Assembly (NCBI RefSeq): GCF_024178165.1
Contig: NZ_JAMZIE010000005.1
Coordinates: 62,001 to 126,000 of the forward strand
DNA: 64,000 bases
Direction of reading: 5' to 3'
Origin: Halohasta salina
Lineage (GTDB): Archaea; Halobacteriota; Halobacteria; Halobacteriales; Haloferacaceae
Below, one piece after another: positions 1 through 8,037 of the stretch. The notes beneath the pieces were generated by a model that had not been told where the DNA came from, made no database searches, and was given only the letters and a program-made list of their open reading frames with translations. Position 1 is the first letter of the stretch. Each line of letters starts with the position of its first letter. The translations under genes and the position numbers were made by a program.

Positions 1-629
1 TCGGGCTCGGGCGGATCGTAGGGGTTCGACGCCAGCGTCTCGTAGACGTCGCCGACGGCCGTATCGGGACCGCGGAGGAAGGCGACGTCGCCGGCGGTGA
101 TCTCGGTGTCCCGGCCGGGATTGAGCAGCCAGTCGTCGCCACGCCGCAGGGCAATCACCCGGACACCGGTTTCGGATTCGAGGTCGAGGTCCCACAGCGT
201 CCGGCCGGCGTACGGCGACGACTCGTCGACGACCCCCCGAACCAGCGTCTCGACGGCCTCCGGGAGCGCCGCCCGCATCGCCTCGGGGAGGCCGATGTCC
301 TCGCGGACGATCTTGGCGATGTCGCCGGCGGCGTCGCTGATCTGTTCGGTCGCGGTGACGATCCCCAACACCGGCGCGAGCGTCTCGGCATCTGACGGGC
401 TCCGGGCGGCCATCAGCAGGCTCATCTGGGCCCGGATTTCCAGCACGTCCATCGTGTGTTCGAGCCGGAGCACCTCGGCGGCGAGCTCCTCGTTGCGGTG
501 GAGGACCGCGGAGTAGGCGAGATCGATCAACAGCTCGGCGGTGTCTTTCATCTCGACGAGCAGGTCCTTGACGCTGACCGGCTCGTACTCGACCGGCGTC
601 GACGGAGCCTCACCTGCTGGCTGGTCCAT
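1..629 (-). CDS. PhoU-like / TrkA_C potassium channel partner (3' end cut off)
   Basis: The reading frame starts at the ATG complementary to 627-629 and runs off the left edge of the window, so its C-terminus is missing. The first ~115 residues form a helical PhoU-like region (KDLLVEMKDTAELLIDLAY, then EQISDAAGDIAKI). A TrkA_C/RCK-C module follows (GRTLWDLDLESETGVRVIALRRG, ending TAGDVAFLRGP). Such proteins in haloarchaea are paired with K+ channels and are thought to regulate them by ligand binding. It lies 47 bases downstream of the channel gene on the same strand, so the two are probably one operon. Family assignment is firm; the regulated ion and the ligand are inferred. Confidence 0.85.
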   Translation of the reverse strand, partial: MDQPAGEAPSTPVEYEPVSVKDLLVEMKDTAELLIDLAYSAVLHRNEELAAEVLRLEHTMDVLEIRAQMSLLMAARSPSDAETLAPVLGIVTATEQISDAAGDIAKIVREDIGLPEAMRAALPEAVETLVRGVVDESSPYAGRTLWDLDLESETGVRVIALRRGDDWLLNPGRDTEITAGDVAFLRGPDTAVGDVYETLASNPYDPPEP

Positions 630-676
630 ACCGAGAGGACACCGGCCGACTACAAAAACGTTCACCGGACGGCCGG

Positions 677-2314
677 CTACGCTGTGTATCGGTCCTCGAA
701 TCGCCTGATGGCGTCGTCGTCGCCGGCGATGATCACGTCGTCGCCGCGTTCGAAAGTGAACTGCTGGGGGTCGACGTCGGTGATCGTCTCGCCGTCCCGC
801 AACACCGCGATGACGGTGCTCCCGGTCTCGGTACGGACCGCCTCGGCTGCGAGGGTGGTGCCAGCCAGCCCGCCGGCGGGGAGCCGGACGACGCTGACCT
901 GTTTGCTGTAGGCCAACACCGCCTCATCGTCGAAGACTGTCTCGGCCAGCATCCGGCCGCTGATCGACGCCAGCGACTGGACGTAGTCCGCCCCCGCCCG
1001 GTAGAGCTTGTCGACGCCGGCCCGCTCGTTGGCCCGGACGACGATCTCGAGATCCGGGTTCAGCTCGCGGGCGATCAGCGTCACGAAGATCGCGGTCGTG
1101 TCGTCGGCAACCGTCACCACCAGCGCGTCGGCCGCCTCGATCCCCGCGGCCTCGAGGACGTCCGGGTCGCGGGCATCGCCGACGGTGTCGACGGCCGGTC
1201 CCGACTCGATATCGAGGACCGACAGCTCGCTGCCGGCCTCTCGGAGGGCGGCCGCGGCCGCCTCGCCGGCGTCGCCGTGCCCAGCCAGCAGGACGTGCTG
1301 GGTCGCAAACTCCCGGACCGTGGCGGCGGTCGCGTCCCGGAGCGCCTCGAGTGCAGTGGGTTCGCCCGCGACGAGCAGCCGAGCGCCGGGATCGAGCGTG
1401 TCGGCGGCGTCGACCGGCGTCACGAACGCGCCGTTGAACCACGCCCCGATGACGGTGATGCCGAACCGCTCGCGGAGCCGGGCCGCCTCGAAGCGGCGGC
1501 CGGCGAACTCGCTTTCGGCACCGACCACGAGCTCGACCAGCTCGAAATCGTCGCCGATCGGGATGCCCGACTCGATCTCGGCGGTGACCGTCGTGGGGAT
1601 CCGAGCAGCGAGGCTCTCGCCGAGCAACTGCCGCGGGGACAATACGGCGTCGACGCCCGCGGCCCGGTGGTAGCGTCTGAGTGCCGAATCGGTGACCAGC
1701 GTGATCACCTTGACACCGGGCGCCACGTCGTGGGCCGACAGCGCGATGCTCGCGTTGGTGTCGTCGCCCTCGTCGGCGACGACCGCGACCGCCTCGCCGA
1801 TCCGGGCGTTGGCCAACACCGCGGTCGACTCGGGATCGCCGTGGATAACCTGATAACCCGCCTCGTAGCGGTCGGCGGCGGTCTCCTCGTCGGGCTCGAC
1901 GAGCACGTAGGACTGATCGCGGGCGTCGAGTTCGGTGAGGAACGCCTCGGTCCGTGGCGTGTGGCCACAGACGACGACGTGGTCGGAGACCTCCGGGGCG
2001 ACCTCGGGAACCGTCGGCGAGAGCGCCTCCCGCAGCCACGGGACGGCGAAGACGTCGACGGCCGTCAGGATGAGGCCGATCCCGGCGAACTGCATCAGGA
2101 TCACCAAGGCGTTCATCTGGGGGGTCTGCCACGGCGCATCCTCGCCGTAGCCCGTCGTCGTGAAACTCTGGATGACGACCTCAAGCGAGCGGTACAGCGG
2201 TTGGGTCCGGCCCTCCCAGACGGCCATCCCGGTGTTGTACACGACCGTGAACAGCAGCGTCGTGGCGACGACCAACAGGAGGTAGAACCCGGTCCGGCGC
2301 GTTGGAAGCCGCAT
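677..2314 (-). CDS. Two-TM potassium channel with two RCK (TrkA_N/TrkA_C) units
   Basis: The protein has 545 residues. It has an N-terminal TM helix (about 10-33), a pore loop with the filter-like sequence TTTGYGED (about 51-58) and a second TM helix (about 67-95). Two cytoplasmic RCK units follow: Rossmann folds begin near DHVVVCGHTPRTEAF (~112) and QHVLLAGHGDAGEA (~340), each followed by a TrkA_C-like segment. This is the layout of MthK/Kch-type channels, but with the RCK repeat carried in one chain. Filter GYG supports K+ selectivity; gating by nucleotide or ion is known of the family and not visible here. It is divergent from folCP, with a likely TATA around 2339-2349. Confidence 0.9.
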   Translation of the reverse strand: MRLPTRRTGFYLLLVVATTLLFTVVYNTGMAVWEGRTQPLYRSLEVVIQSFTTTGYGEDAPWQTPQMNALVILMQFAGIGLILTAVDVFAVPWLREALSPTVPEVAPEVSDHVVVCGHTPRTEAFLTELDARDQSYVLVEPDEETAADRYEAGYQVIHGDPESTAVLANARIGEAVAVVADEGDDTNASIALSAHDVAPGVKVITLVTDSALRRYHRAAGVDAVLSPRQLLGESLAARIPTTVTAEIESGIPIGDDFELVELVVGAESEFAGRRFEAARLRERFGITVIGAWFNGAFVTPVDAADTLDPGARLLVAGEPTALEALRDATAATVREFATQHVLLAGHGDAGEAAAAALREAGSELSVLDIESGPAVDTVGDARDPDVLEAAGIEAADALVVTVADDTTAIFVTLIARELNPDLEIVVRANERAGVDKLYRAGADYVQSLASISGRMLAETVFDDEAVLAYSKQVSVVRLPAGGLAGTTLAAEAVRTETGSTVIAVLRDGETITDVDPQQFTFERGDDVIIAGDDDAIRRFEDRYTA

Positions 2315-2417
2315 ACACGGGGCTCTCGTCGCCCGGACGTATCAATACCACTGCCGGTCGGCGGCTGCGGTCACCCTGCACCGAAGCAGATAACCTGTGG
2401 CAGTCGGAACCCGCTGT

Positions 2418-4907
2418 ATGGACTACCACGAGGCGGCGGACTTCCTGTTCGACCTCCGCCGTTTTGCGGTTCGCCCCGGCACCGAGTCGACCGCGGCCCT
2501 CCGCGCCGAACTCGGCGAGCCGGGAGCCGATCTACCGTTCATCCAGATCGCCGGCTCCAACGGCAAAGGCAGTACGGCGAAGATGGTCGCATCGATCCTG
2601 CGGGAAGCCGGCCTGTCGGTCGGCCTCTACAGCTCGCCGCATCTCTCTTCGCTCGACGAGCGCATCCGGGTCGACGGTCGGCCGATCACCGCGAGTGCGA
2701 TCACCGAGTTCGTCGACCGGGTTCGGCCGTGGCTGGTCGACCGTGCGGCCGACGGCAACCCCCTCACGTTCTTCGAGGTGGTGACGACGATGGGGATCTG
2801 GTACTTCGACCGCGAAGAGTGCGACGTCGCGGTCCTCGAAGTCGGCCTCGGCGGCGAGTACGACGCCACCAGCGTGGTCGACCCCGTCGCCGCCTGCGTG
2901 ACGACGGTCACCCTCGAACACACGGACACCCTCGGCGACACCATCGAAGAGATCGCCACGACGAAGGCAAAAGTCGCACCCGGCGGCGAGACGCCGCTGG
3001 TCACGGGGGCGACCGGCGAAGCCCGCAACGCGGTCCGAGCCGAAGCGGGCGACCTGCTGACGGTCGGCCCAGCAGGCGGCGAGGCGTCCGACTGCACGGT
3101 GCGCTACGGGGGCCGGGTCAACCACACCGAGGCCAGCGCCCGGATCGACCTGCCCGACAACTCCCCCGGCGTCGGGGTCGACACACTCGACGTGCGGCTC
3201 CCCCTACTCGGCGAACATCAGGCGCTCAACGCAGGGATCGCGGTGCTGCTGGCCGGACAAGCCGTAGAATCGTCGGGCGACGAATCGGTCGACCTCGACG
3301 CCGACGTCGTCGGTCGTGGGCTCCGCAACGCCCACTGGCCGGGGCGCTTCGAGGTCATGCGCGATGCGCCGCTGACCGTCCTCGACGGGGCACACAACCC
3401 CGAGGCGGCCGCGACGCTGGCCGAGACGCTGTCGACGTTCGCGTACGACGACCTCCATCTCGTCTTCGGCGTCATGGGCGACAAGAACTACATCGAGATG
3501 ATAGAAACGCTGCCGACCGCCGACTCGGTGGTGACCTGTCGGCCCGCCAACCCACGGGCCGAGGATCCAGCCGTACTCGCCCGCGTCTTCGAACAGGCCG
3601 GCGTCGACGACGTGACCGCGGGCGCGTCGGTCGCCGACGCCGTCGAGACGGCCCGCAAGCGGGTCGGTCCGGACGACTGCCTGCTGGTCTGTGGCTCGTT
3701 GTTCGCGGTCGGGGAGGCCCGGACGACGATGACTCGCCGGGCGGTCCCCAAGCGCGTCGACGACACCGCGGCGGCCCACGAGGTGCTGGCGAACGCCCAT
3801 CTGCCCGACGGCGCGGCCGAAACCGAGGCCGAGCGCGCGGCTCACCACGTCGTCACGATGCAGGTCGAAGACCGGCAGGCGACGATCGTCGACCGGGAAC
3901 TCCGCTCGCTCGGCGGGAGCTGTGGGATCTCCGGTGTCACTGCCGCGGGCGAACTCCACGATATCGTGCTGGCGGGGACGACAGCCCAGTTCCGAGCGTT
4001 GACCGAGACCCTCGACGACGGGCCGTTCGGCCTCGGTGGGATCGCCGACGAGATCCGCACGCAGGTCGGTCTCGACGCGGTCGACGGGACCGAGACACAG
4101 CAGTATCCGTGGGACGACGGGACGGCCGTCATGGGGATCCTCAACGTCACCCCGGATAGCTTCCACGACGGCGGGGAGTTTTTCGACCGCGAGGCCGCGA
4201 TCGAGGGGGCGAAGCAACTGATCGCAGAGGGCGCGGATATCATCGATATCGGCGGCGAGAGCACCCGACCGGGGGCCGATCCGGTGCCGATCGACGAGGA
4301 GATCGACCGCGTCGTGCCGGTGATCGAGGCCGTTTCCGACCTCGATACGTGGATCTCGGTCGACACCCGGAAGGCGGCGGTCGCCGAAGCCGCCCTCGAG
4401 GCCGGCGCGGACATCCTCAACGACGTGGCGGGGCTCGAAGACCCGGCAATGCGGTTCTTGGCGGCCGACCACGAGGTGCCGGTGATCGTCATGCACTCCA
4501 TCGACACCCCCGTGGTTCCCGACAGAGACGTCGACTACGAGGACGTCGTCGGTGACGTGATCCAAGCGCTCGACGAGCGGGTCCTACTGGCCGAGAAGGC
4601 CGGGATCCCACGGGAGCGGATCATCGTCGACCCCGGCCTCGGCTTCGGGAAGACGGCGACCGAGAGCTTCGAACTGCTCGGCAGGCTCGGGGAGTTCGAC
4701 GCGCTGGGCTGTCCGGTCCTCGTGGGTCACTCCCACAAGTCGATGTTCGACCACGTCGACCGCACCCCCGACGACCGCCTCGAAGCCACCGTCGCCGCGA
4801 CCGCACTGGCCGCCGACCGGGGGGCCGACATCGTCCGGGTCCACGACGTCGCCGAGAACCGCGCGGCCGTCGACGTCCAACAGGCGACCGACCGACGGGG
4901 CGAGTAA
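2418..4907 (+). CDS. folCP: Bifunctional folylpolyglutamate/dihydrofolate synthase - dihydropteroate synthase
   Basis: The protein has 829 residues and fuses two folate enzymes. Residues ~1-440 are FolC (Mur-ligase fold): P-loop IAGSNGKGSTAK, SSPHLSSLDERI, and DGAHNPEAA before the C-terminal domain. Residues ~545-829 are FolP: MGILNVTPDSFHDGG, IIDIGGESTRPGA, NDVAGL, VMHS, DPGLGFGKT, and GHSHKS. Between them (~445-540) lies a segment with no obvious catalytic motif. Such FolC-FolP fusions are known in halophilic archaea. The start chosen is the ATG at 2418 rather than an upstream frame extension; a TATA-like AGATAACC lies about 27 bases before it. It leads the operon with RNase P and proteasome genes. 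Confidence 0.93.
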   Translation: MDYHEAADFLFDLRRFAVRPGTESTAALRAELGEPGADLPFIQIAGSNGKGSTAKMVASILREAGLSVGLYSSPHLSSLDERIRVDGRPITASAITEFVDRVRPWLVDRAADGNPLTFFEVVTTMGIWYFDREECDVAVLEVGLGGEYDATSVVDPVAACVTTVTLEHTDTLGDTIEEIATTKAKVAPGGETPLVTGATGEARNAVRAEAGDLLTVGPAGGEASDCTVRYGGRVNHTEASARIDLPDNSPGVGVDTLDVRLPLLGEHQALNAGIAVLLAGQAVESSGDESVDLDADVVGRGLRNAHWPGRFEVMRDAPLTVLDGAHNPEAAATLAETLSTFAYDDLHLVFGVMGDKNYIEMIETLPTADSVVTCRPANPRAEDPAVLARVFEQAGVDDVTAGASVADAVETARKRVGPDDCLLVCGSLFAVGEARTTMTRRAVPKRVDDTAAAHEVLANAHLPDGAAETEAERAAHHVVTMQVEDRQATIVDRELRSLGGSCGISGVTAAGELHDIVLAGTTAQFRALTETLDDGPFGLGGIADEIRTQVGLDAVDGTETQQYPWDDGTAVMGILNVTPDSFHDGGEFFDREAAIEGAKQLIAEGADIIDIGGESTRPGADPVPIDEEIDRVVPVIEAVSDLDTWISVDTRKAAVAEAALEAGADILNDVAGLEDPAMRFLAADHEVPVIVMHSIDTPVVPDRDVDYEDVVGDVIQALDERVLLAEKAGIPRERIIVDPGLGFGKTATESFELLGRLGEFDALGCPVLVGHSHKSMFDHVDRTPDDRLEATVAATALAADRGADIVRVHDVAENRAAVDVQQATDRRGE

Positions 4908-4910
4908 CCG

Positions 4911-5615
4911 ATGGCGGGCTTCTACGAGGCGGTCACGGCCTACCCCGAGGGAACGAGTACCGTCAGCCGCTACGCCAAAACCGCCGCGAGTCAGGGCTAC
5001 GACGGGCTGGTCGTCCGGACGCGCGAGGCAGCCTACGACCCCGCCGCCATCGGCGACCACTACGGCATCGACGTCGTCGAGGGGATCGAGGTCGACGCCG
5101 AGAGCCCCGACAGCGTCGCGGGATCGATCGGCAACTTCCGGGAAGCGTGTACCCTTCTGCTGGTCCGTGGGGGGACGAACGCGCTGAACCGGTATGCCGT
5201 CGAACAGGACCGGGTCGATGTCCTCACGCGACCGATGGCCGGAAACGGCGATTTCAACCACGTGTTGGCACGGGCAGCCGACACCCACGGCGTCCGGGTG
5301 GAGTTCGACTTCGGGCCCGTGCTGCGGGAACGCGGCGGCCAGCGCGTCCAAGCCCTCCGGGGGCTCCGCAAACTTCGTGAACTGGTCGAACAGTACGACA
5401 CGCCCTACGTCGTCAGCGCGAACGCGACCGACCACTTCGGTCTTCGCGCGCCGCGAGAACTGATCGCCCTCGGCGAACAGATCGGCTTTTCGGCCGCACA
5501 GATCGAGACCGGCCTCGCCGAATGGGGCCGGCTCGCCGCCCGAAACCGGGAGCGAACCGACGAATCGTTCATTGCGCCGGGGGTCAAACGGGGCAGATAT
5601 GAGAAAGACGGTTGA
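4911..5615 (+). CDS. rnp3: Ribonuclease P protein component 3 (Rpp30 family)
   Basis: The 234-residue protein fits the archaeal Rpp30/RNP3 TIM-barrel family: FYEAVTAYPEGTSTVSRYAK at the N-terminus, GIEVDAESPDSVAGSIG, RPMAGNGDFNHVLARAA and a late SANATDHFGLRAPRELIAL. It is a protein subunit of RNase P, which removes the 5' leader of pre-tRNA. It begins 3 bases after the folCP stop and overlaps the following methyltransferase by 17 bases, showing translational coupling. Length is usual for the family. Confidence 0.93.
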   Translation: MAGFYEAVTAYPEGTSTVSRYAKTAASQGYDGLVVRTREAAYDPAAIGDHYGIDVVEGIEVDAESPDSVAGSIGNFREACTLLLVRGGTNALNRYAVEQDRVDVLTRPMAGNGDFNHVLARAADTHGVRVEFDFGPVLRERGGQRVQALRGLRKLRELVEQYDTPYVVSANATDHFGLRAPRELIALGEQIGFSAAQIETGLAEWGRLAARNRERTDESFIAPGVKRGRYEKDG

Positions 5616-6237
5616 GGAACACGCCGCCCGGTTTACGGAGCAAGCGGCGAGCTACGACGACGACAAACGCCCGGAGTACCACGCCTGCTGTTCGCTCGTC
5701 GTCGACCACGCCGATCCGACGCCGAAAGACCGCCTCGTCGACCTCGGCACCGGAACCGGCGCGATCGCACTCGCGTTGGCACCCGAGGCGGGCAACGTCG
5801 TCGGTCGTGACATCAGCGAGGGAATGCTCGAACAAGCCGTCGCAAAAGCCGACAAACAGGGGTGCGAGAACGTCGAGTTCGGCGAGGGACGGTTCCGCGA
5901 ACCGAACGTCGAGGGCCGTGTCGACATCGTCACCTCGAACTTCGCGCTCCACCACCTCGACGATGACGCCAAACGAGCGGCGATCCACACCATCGCCGAT
6001 CTCGAACCGCGCCGGTTCGTCCTCGGCGACGTGATGTTGTTCGCCGACGCCGATCCCGACGACCCCTTTTATACGCCTGCCGTCGACGATCCGGCTACGG
6101 TCGGTGCGTTGGCCGACATGTTCACCGACGCCGGGTTCGCACTCACGGCAGTCGAACGTGTCCACGAACAGGTCGGCGTCTTGGTCGGCGAGCGGGTGAC
6201 GGTCGACCGCGAAATGACTGAAGACACCTCGTTATGA
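5599..6237 (+). CDS. Class I SAM-dependent methyltransferase between RNase P genes
   Basis: The 212-residue protein has the Rossmann methyltransferase motifs: LVDLGTGTGAIALAL (motif I, ~46-60), GRDISEGMLEQA (motif II), and TSNFALHHLDDD. I chose the ATG at 5599 because the sequence MRKTVEEHAARFTEQA resembles family N-termini; it lies inside the end of rnp3 (17-base overlap). It overlaps rnp2 by 4 bases. The substrate is unknown. Its fixed place between two RNase P subunit genes suggests a tRNA- or RNA-related role, but this is inference; a small-molecule substrate is equally possible. Confidence 0.85.
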   Translation: MRKTVEEHAARFTEQAASYDDDKRPEYHACCSLVVDHADPTPKDRLVDLGTGTGAIALALAPEAGNVVGRDISEGMLEQAVAKADKQGCENVEFGEGRFREPNVEGRVDIVTSNFALHHLDDDAKRAAIHTIADLEPRRFVLGDVMLFADADPDDPFYTPAVDDPATVGALADMFTDAGFALTAVERVHEQVGVLVGERVTVDREMTEDTSL

Positions 6238-6713
6238 AGCACCTACCAAAGTATATCCGGCCGCGGTGGCGGTATCTCGCGGTCGGCATCGAGTCGACGC
6301 CCGCCGCCGAGATCGACCGCGGGACGTTTCAGCGGGAGTTGTGGTACGCCGCGGGGAATCTGCTGGGCGATCCGGGGAGCGCCGCGGCCGACTTGACCGT
6401 CTATAGCTTCTCGTTTGCCGACGGCGCCGGCGAGACGATGCTTCGGGTCCGGCGGGGCGAGACCGACGCCGCACGGGCGGCGCTGGCGTGTGTCGACGCC
6501 ATCGATGGCGAGCCGGTCGGCCTCAGCGTACGGGGGATTTCGGGGACGGTACGCGCCTGTGAGGAAAGGTATTTAGGACGCGGGACCGGACGTTTCGAGC
6601 AGAGACACGTGGCCTTCGCGGACGCCGATCGGCCCGCCTACGCCCGCGACGAGGCGGTCGAGGTATCGATGCCGACGGGGTTCGTGAGTGCGACGGAACT
6701 CGATTTCGAGTGA
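6234..6713 (+). CDS. rnp2: Ribonuclease P protein component 2 (Pop5/Rpp14 family)
   Basis: The 159-residue protein begins MKHLPKYIRPRWRYLAVGIE, the characteristic RPRWRY(L/I) opening of archaeal Pop5, and continues with FQRELWYAAGNLLGDPGSA, YSFSFADGAGETMLRVRRG and VSGTVRACEERYL-like residues. Pop5 pairs with Rpp30 (rnp3, two genes upstream) in the RNase P holoenzyme. The start overlaps the methyltransferase stop by 4 bases (ATGA). It ends 7 bases before psmA. The C-terminal ~35 residues (FADADRPAYARDEAVEV and on) extend beyond the core fold. Confidence 0.92.
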   Translation: MKHLPKYIRPRWRYLAVGIESTPAAEIDRGTFQRELWYAAGNLLGDPGSAAADLTVYSFSFADGAGETMLRVRRGETDAARAALACVDAIDGEPVGLSVRGISGTVRACEERYLGRGTGRFEQRHVAFADADRPAYARDEAVEVSMPTGFVSATELDFE

Positions 6714-6720
6714 GACATAT

Positions 6721-7482
6721 ATGCAGGGACAAGCCCAACAGCAGGCGTACGACCGCGGCATCACCATCTTCTCGCCGGACGGTCGACTGTACCAGGTCGA
6801 ATACGCCCGAGAAGCAGTCAAACGCGGCTCGGCGTCGATCGGCGTTCGGACCGCCGAGGGAGTCGTACTGCTCGCCGACAAACGCAGCCATTCGCCGCTC
6901 ATGGAGCCCGAGAGCGTCGAAAAGCTCCACAAGGCCGACGACCACATCGGGATGGCCTCGGCTGGCCACGTCGCCGACGCCCGCCAGTTGATCGACTTCG
7001 CCCGGCGGCAGGCGCAGGTCAACCGCCTGCGCTACGGCGAGGCGATGGGTGTCGAGACGTTAACCAAGACAGTCACCGACTACATCCAGCAGTACACCCA
7101 GATCGGCGGTGCTCGGCCGTTCGGTGTCGCGCTGGTGGTCGGCGGCATCGAGAACGGCGAGCCACGACTGTTCGAGACGGATCCGTCGGGTACCCCATAC
7201 GAGTGGAAAGCACTCGCTATCGGTGAGAACCGTGCGGACATCCGTGAGTACCTCGAAGAACGATACAACGAGGACCTCACCCTCGATGAGGGGATCGAAC
7301 TCGCCCTCAGCGCGTTGTCGGACGCTACCGACGAGCTGCTTGAACCCGACGGACTCGGACTAGCGACGATTACCGTCGACGACGAGTCCTACCAGCAGTA
7401 CGACGTCGACGAGGTCGAAGCCGTCCTCGAGGAGTACGAACTGTTGGCCGACGACGAAGCCGACGACAAAACCGACGAGTAG
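6721..7482 (+). CDS. psmA: Proteasome subunit alpha
   Basis: The 253-residue protein has the alpha-subunit signature: YDRGITIFSPDGRLYQVEYA then REAVKRGSASIGVRTAEGVVL, and lacks the N-terminal catalytic Thr of beta subunits. Alpha rings gate the 20S core and dock the PAN ATPase. The ATG at 6721 gives the standard MQGQAQQQAYDRG beginning. The tail is strongly acidic (LADDEADDKTDE), typical of haloarchaea. It is the last gene of the folCP-rnp3-MTase-rnp2 operon; no beta-subunit gene is in the window. A T-run follows at 7494-7498. Confidence 0.96.
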   Translation: MQGQAQQQAYDRGITIFSPDGRLYQVEYAREAVKRGSASIGVRTAEGVVLLADKRSHSPLMEPESVEKLHKADDHIGMASAGHVADARQLIDFARRQAQVNRLRYGEAMGVETLTKTVTDYIQQYTQIGGARPFGVALVVGGIENGEPRLFETDPSGTPYEWKALAIGENRADIREYLEERYNEDLTLDEGIELALSALSDATDELLEPDGLGLATITVDDESYQQYDVDEVEAVLEEYELLADDEADDKTDE

Positions 7483-7489
7483 GCAGCGT

Positions 7490-7500
7490 TTACTTTTTGC
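7490..7500 (+). terminator. Putative T-rich terminator after psmA
   Basis: A TTTACTTTTTGC tract lies 8-18 bases after the psmA stop codon. Short U-tracts without a hairpin commonly end transcription in archaea. No competing gene lies on it. Confidence 0.5.
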
Positions 7501-7606
7501 CTGACTGACTAATACTGCAGCGCGTCGACGGTACGGTGTGACTACTGATACTCTGTCGGTCGGTAGGAGCCGATTACTTAGGTAGGAAACCGCGCCATCG
7601 CATTCT

Positions 7607-7768
7607 ATGGGATTCCAGTGGCTCTCCGCGAACGCGTGTCCCGCCTGTAACATCGTCCCGAAAGCGCACCGATACGACGATTTCGGCTACCCGGTCTGTC
7701 CGAACTGCGGAACGGTCGTCCGATCGACCGGCGACGACCCGGCTACCGCACACGCCCAAACCGAGTGA
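7607..7768 (+). CDS. 53-residue zinc-ribbon microprotein
   Basis: A 53-codon frame from the ATG at 7607 to the TGA at 7766-7768 encodes a compact protein with two knuckles: CPAC near residues 11-14 and CPNC near 32-35. The spacing is right for one four-cysteine zinc ribbon. Small zinc-finger proteins of this kind are numerous in haloarchaea and some affect swarming or biofilm growth, but no role can be assigned here. It sits 124 bases after psmA and 29 bases before another small gene. Confidence 0.75.
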   Translation: MGFQWLSANACPACNIVPKAHRYDDFGYPVCPNCGTVVRSTGDDPATAHAQTE

Positions 7769-7797
7769 GGCAAGTGGCCGGTCGGCCTCAGAGGGGT

Positions 7798-8037
7798 ATG
7801 GACTGGGAACGAACGAGGACCGACGACGGGCTCACAGAGTGGACCAGAGCCGACGGCTACGCGACCATCCGCCTTCGCCGCCGTACCGACGGCCGGTTTG
7901 CGGTCCGACTCGACCGGCTCCACCAAGCCGACGAGGGACGAGGCTACGCCTTCGAGATCGTCGACACTCGGTCGGCCGCCGAAGAACTGGTCGAATCGTG
8001 GCAGAACGGCGCCGACCCGAACGAGGAGTCGGCGTAG
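7798..8037 (+). CDS. Conserved haloarchaeal hypothetical protein (79 aa)
   Basis: The 79-residue acidic protein starts MDWERTRTDDGLTEWTRADG at the ATG at 7798. It has no signal peptide, TM helix or cysteine. Alternating strands (YATIRLRRR, GRFAVRLDRL, GYAFEIVDT) followed by a helix (SAAEELVESWQ) suggest a small beta-sheet plus helix domain. I do not recognise a family with a function. Its stop abuts the stop of the convergent hydantoinase B gene. Confidence 0.7.
   Translation: MDWERTRTDDGLTEWTRADGYATIRLRRRTDGRFAVRLDRLHQADEGRGYAFEIVDTRSAAEELVESWQNGADPNEESA

Noticed and set aside
1277-4159. A 960-codon plus-strand open frame
   Set aside because: It is very rich in Arg, Gly and Asp, has no domain, and crosses the antisense of the K+ channel gene and a second frame of folCP. 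It is a by-product of high GC.
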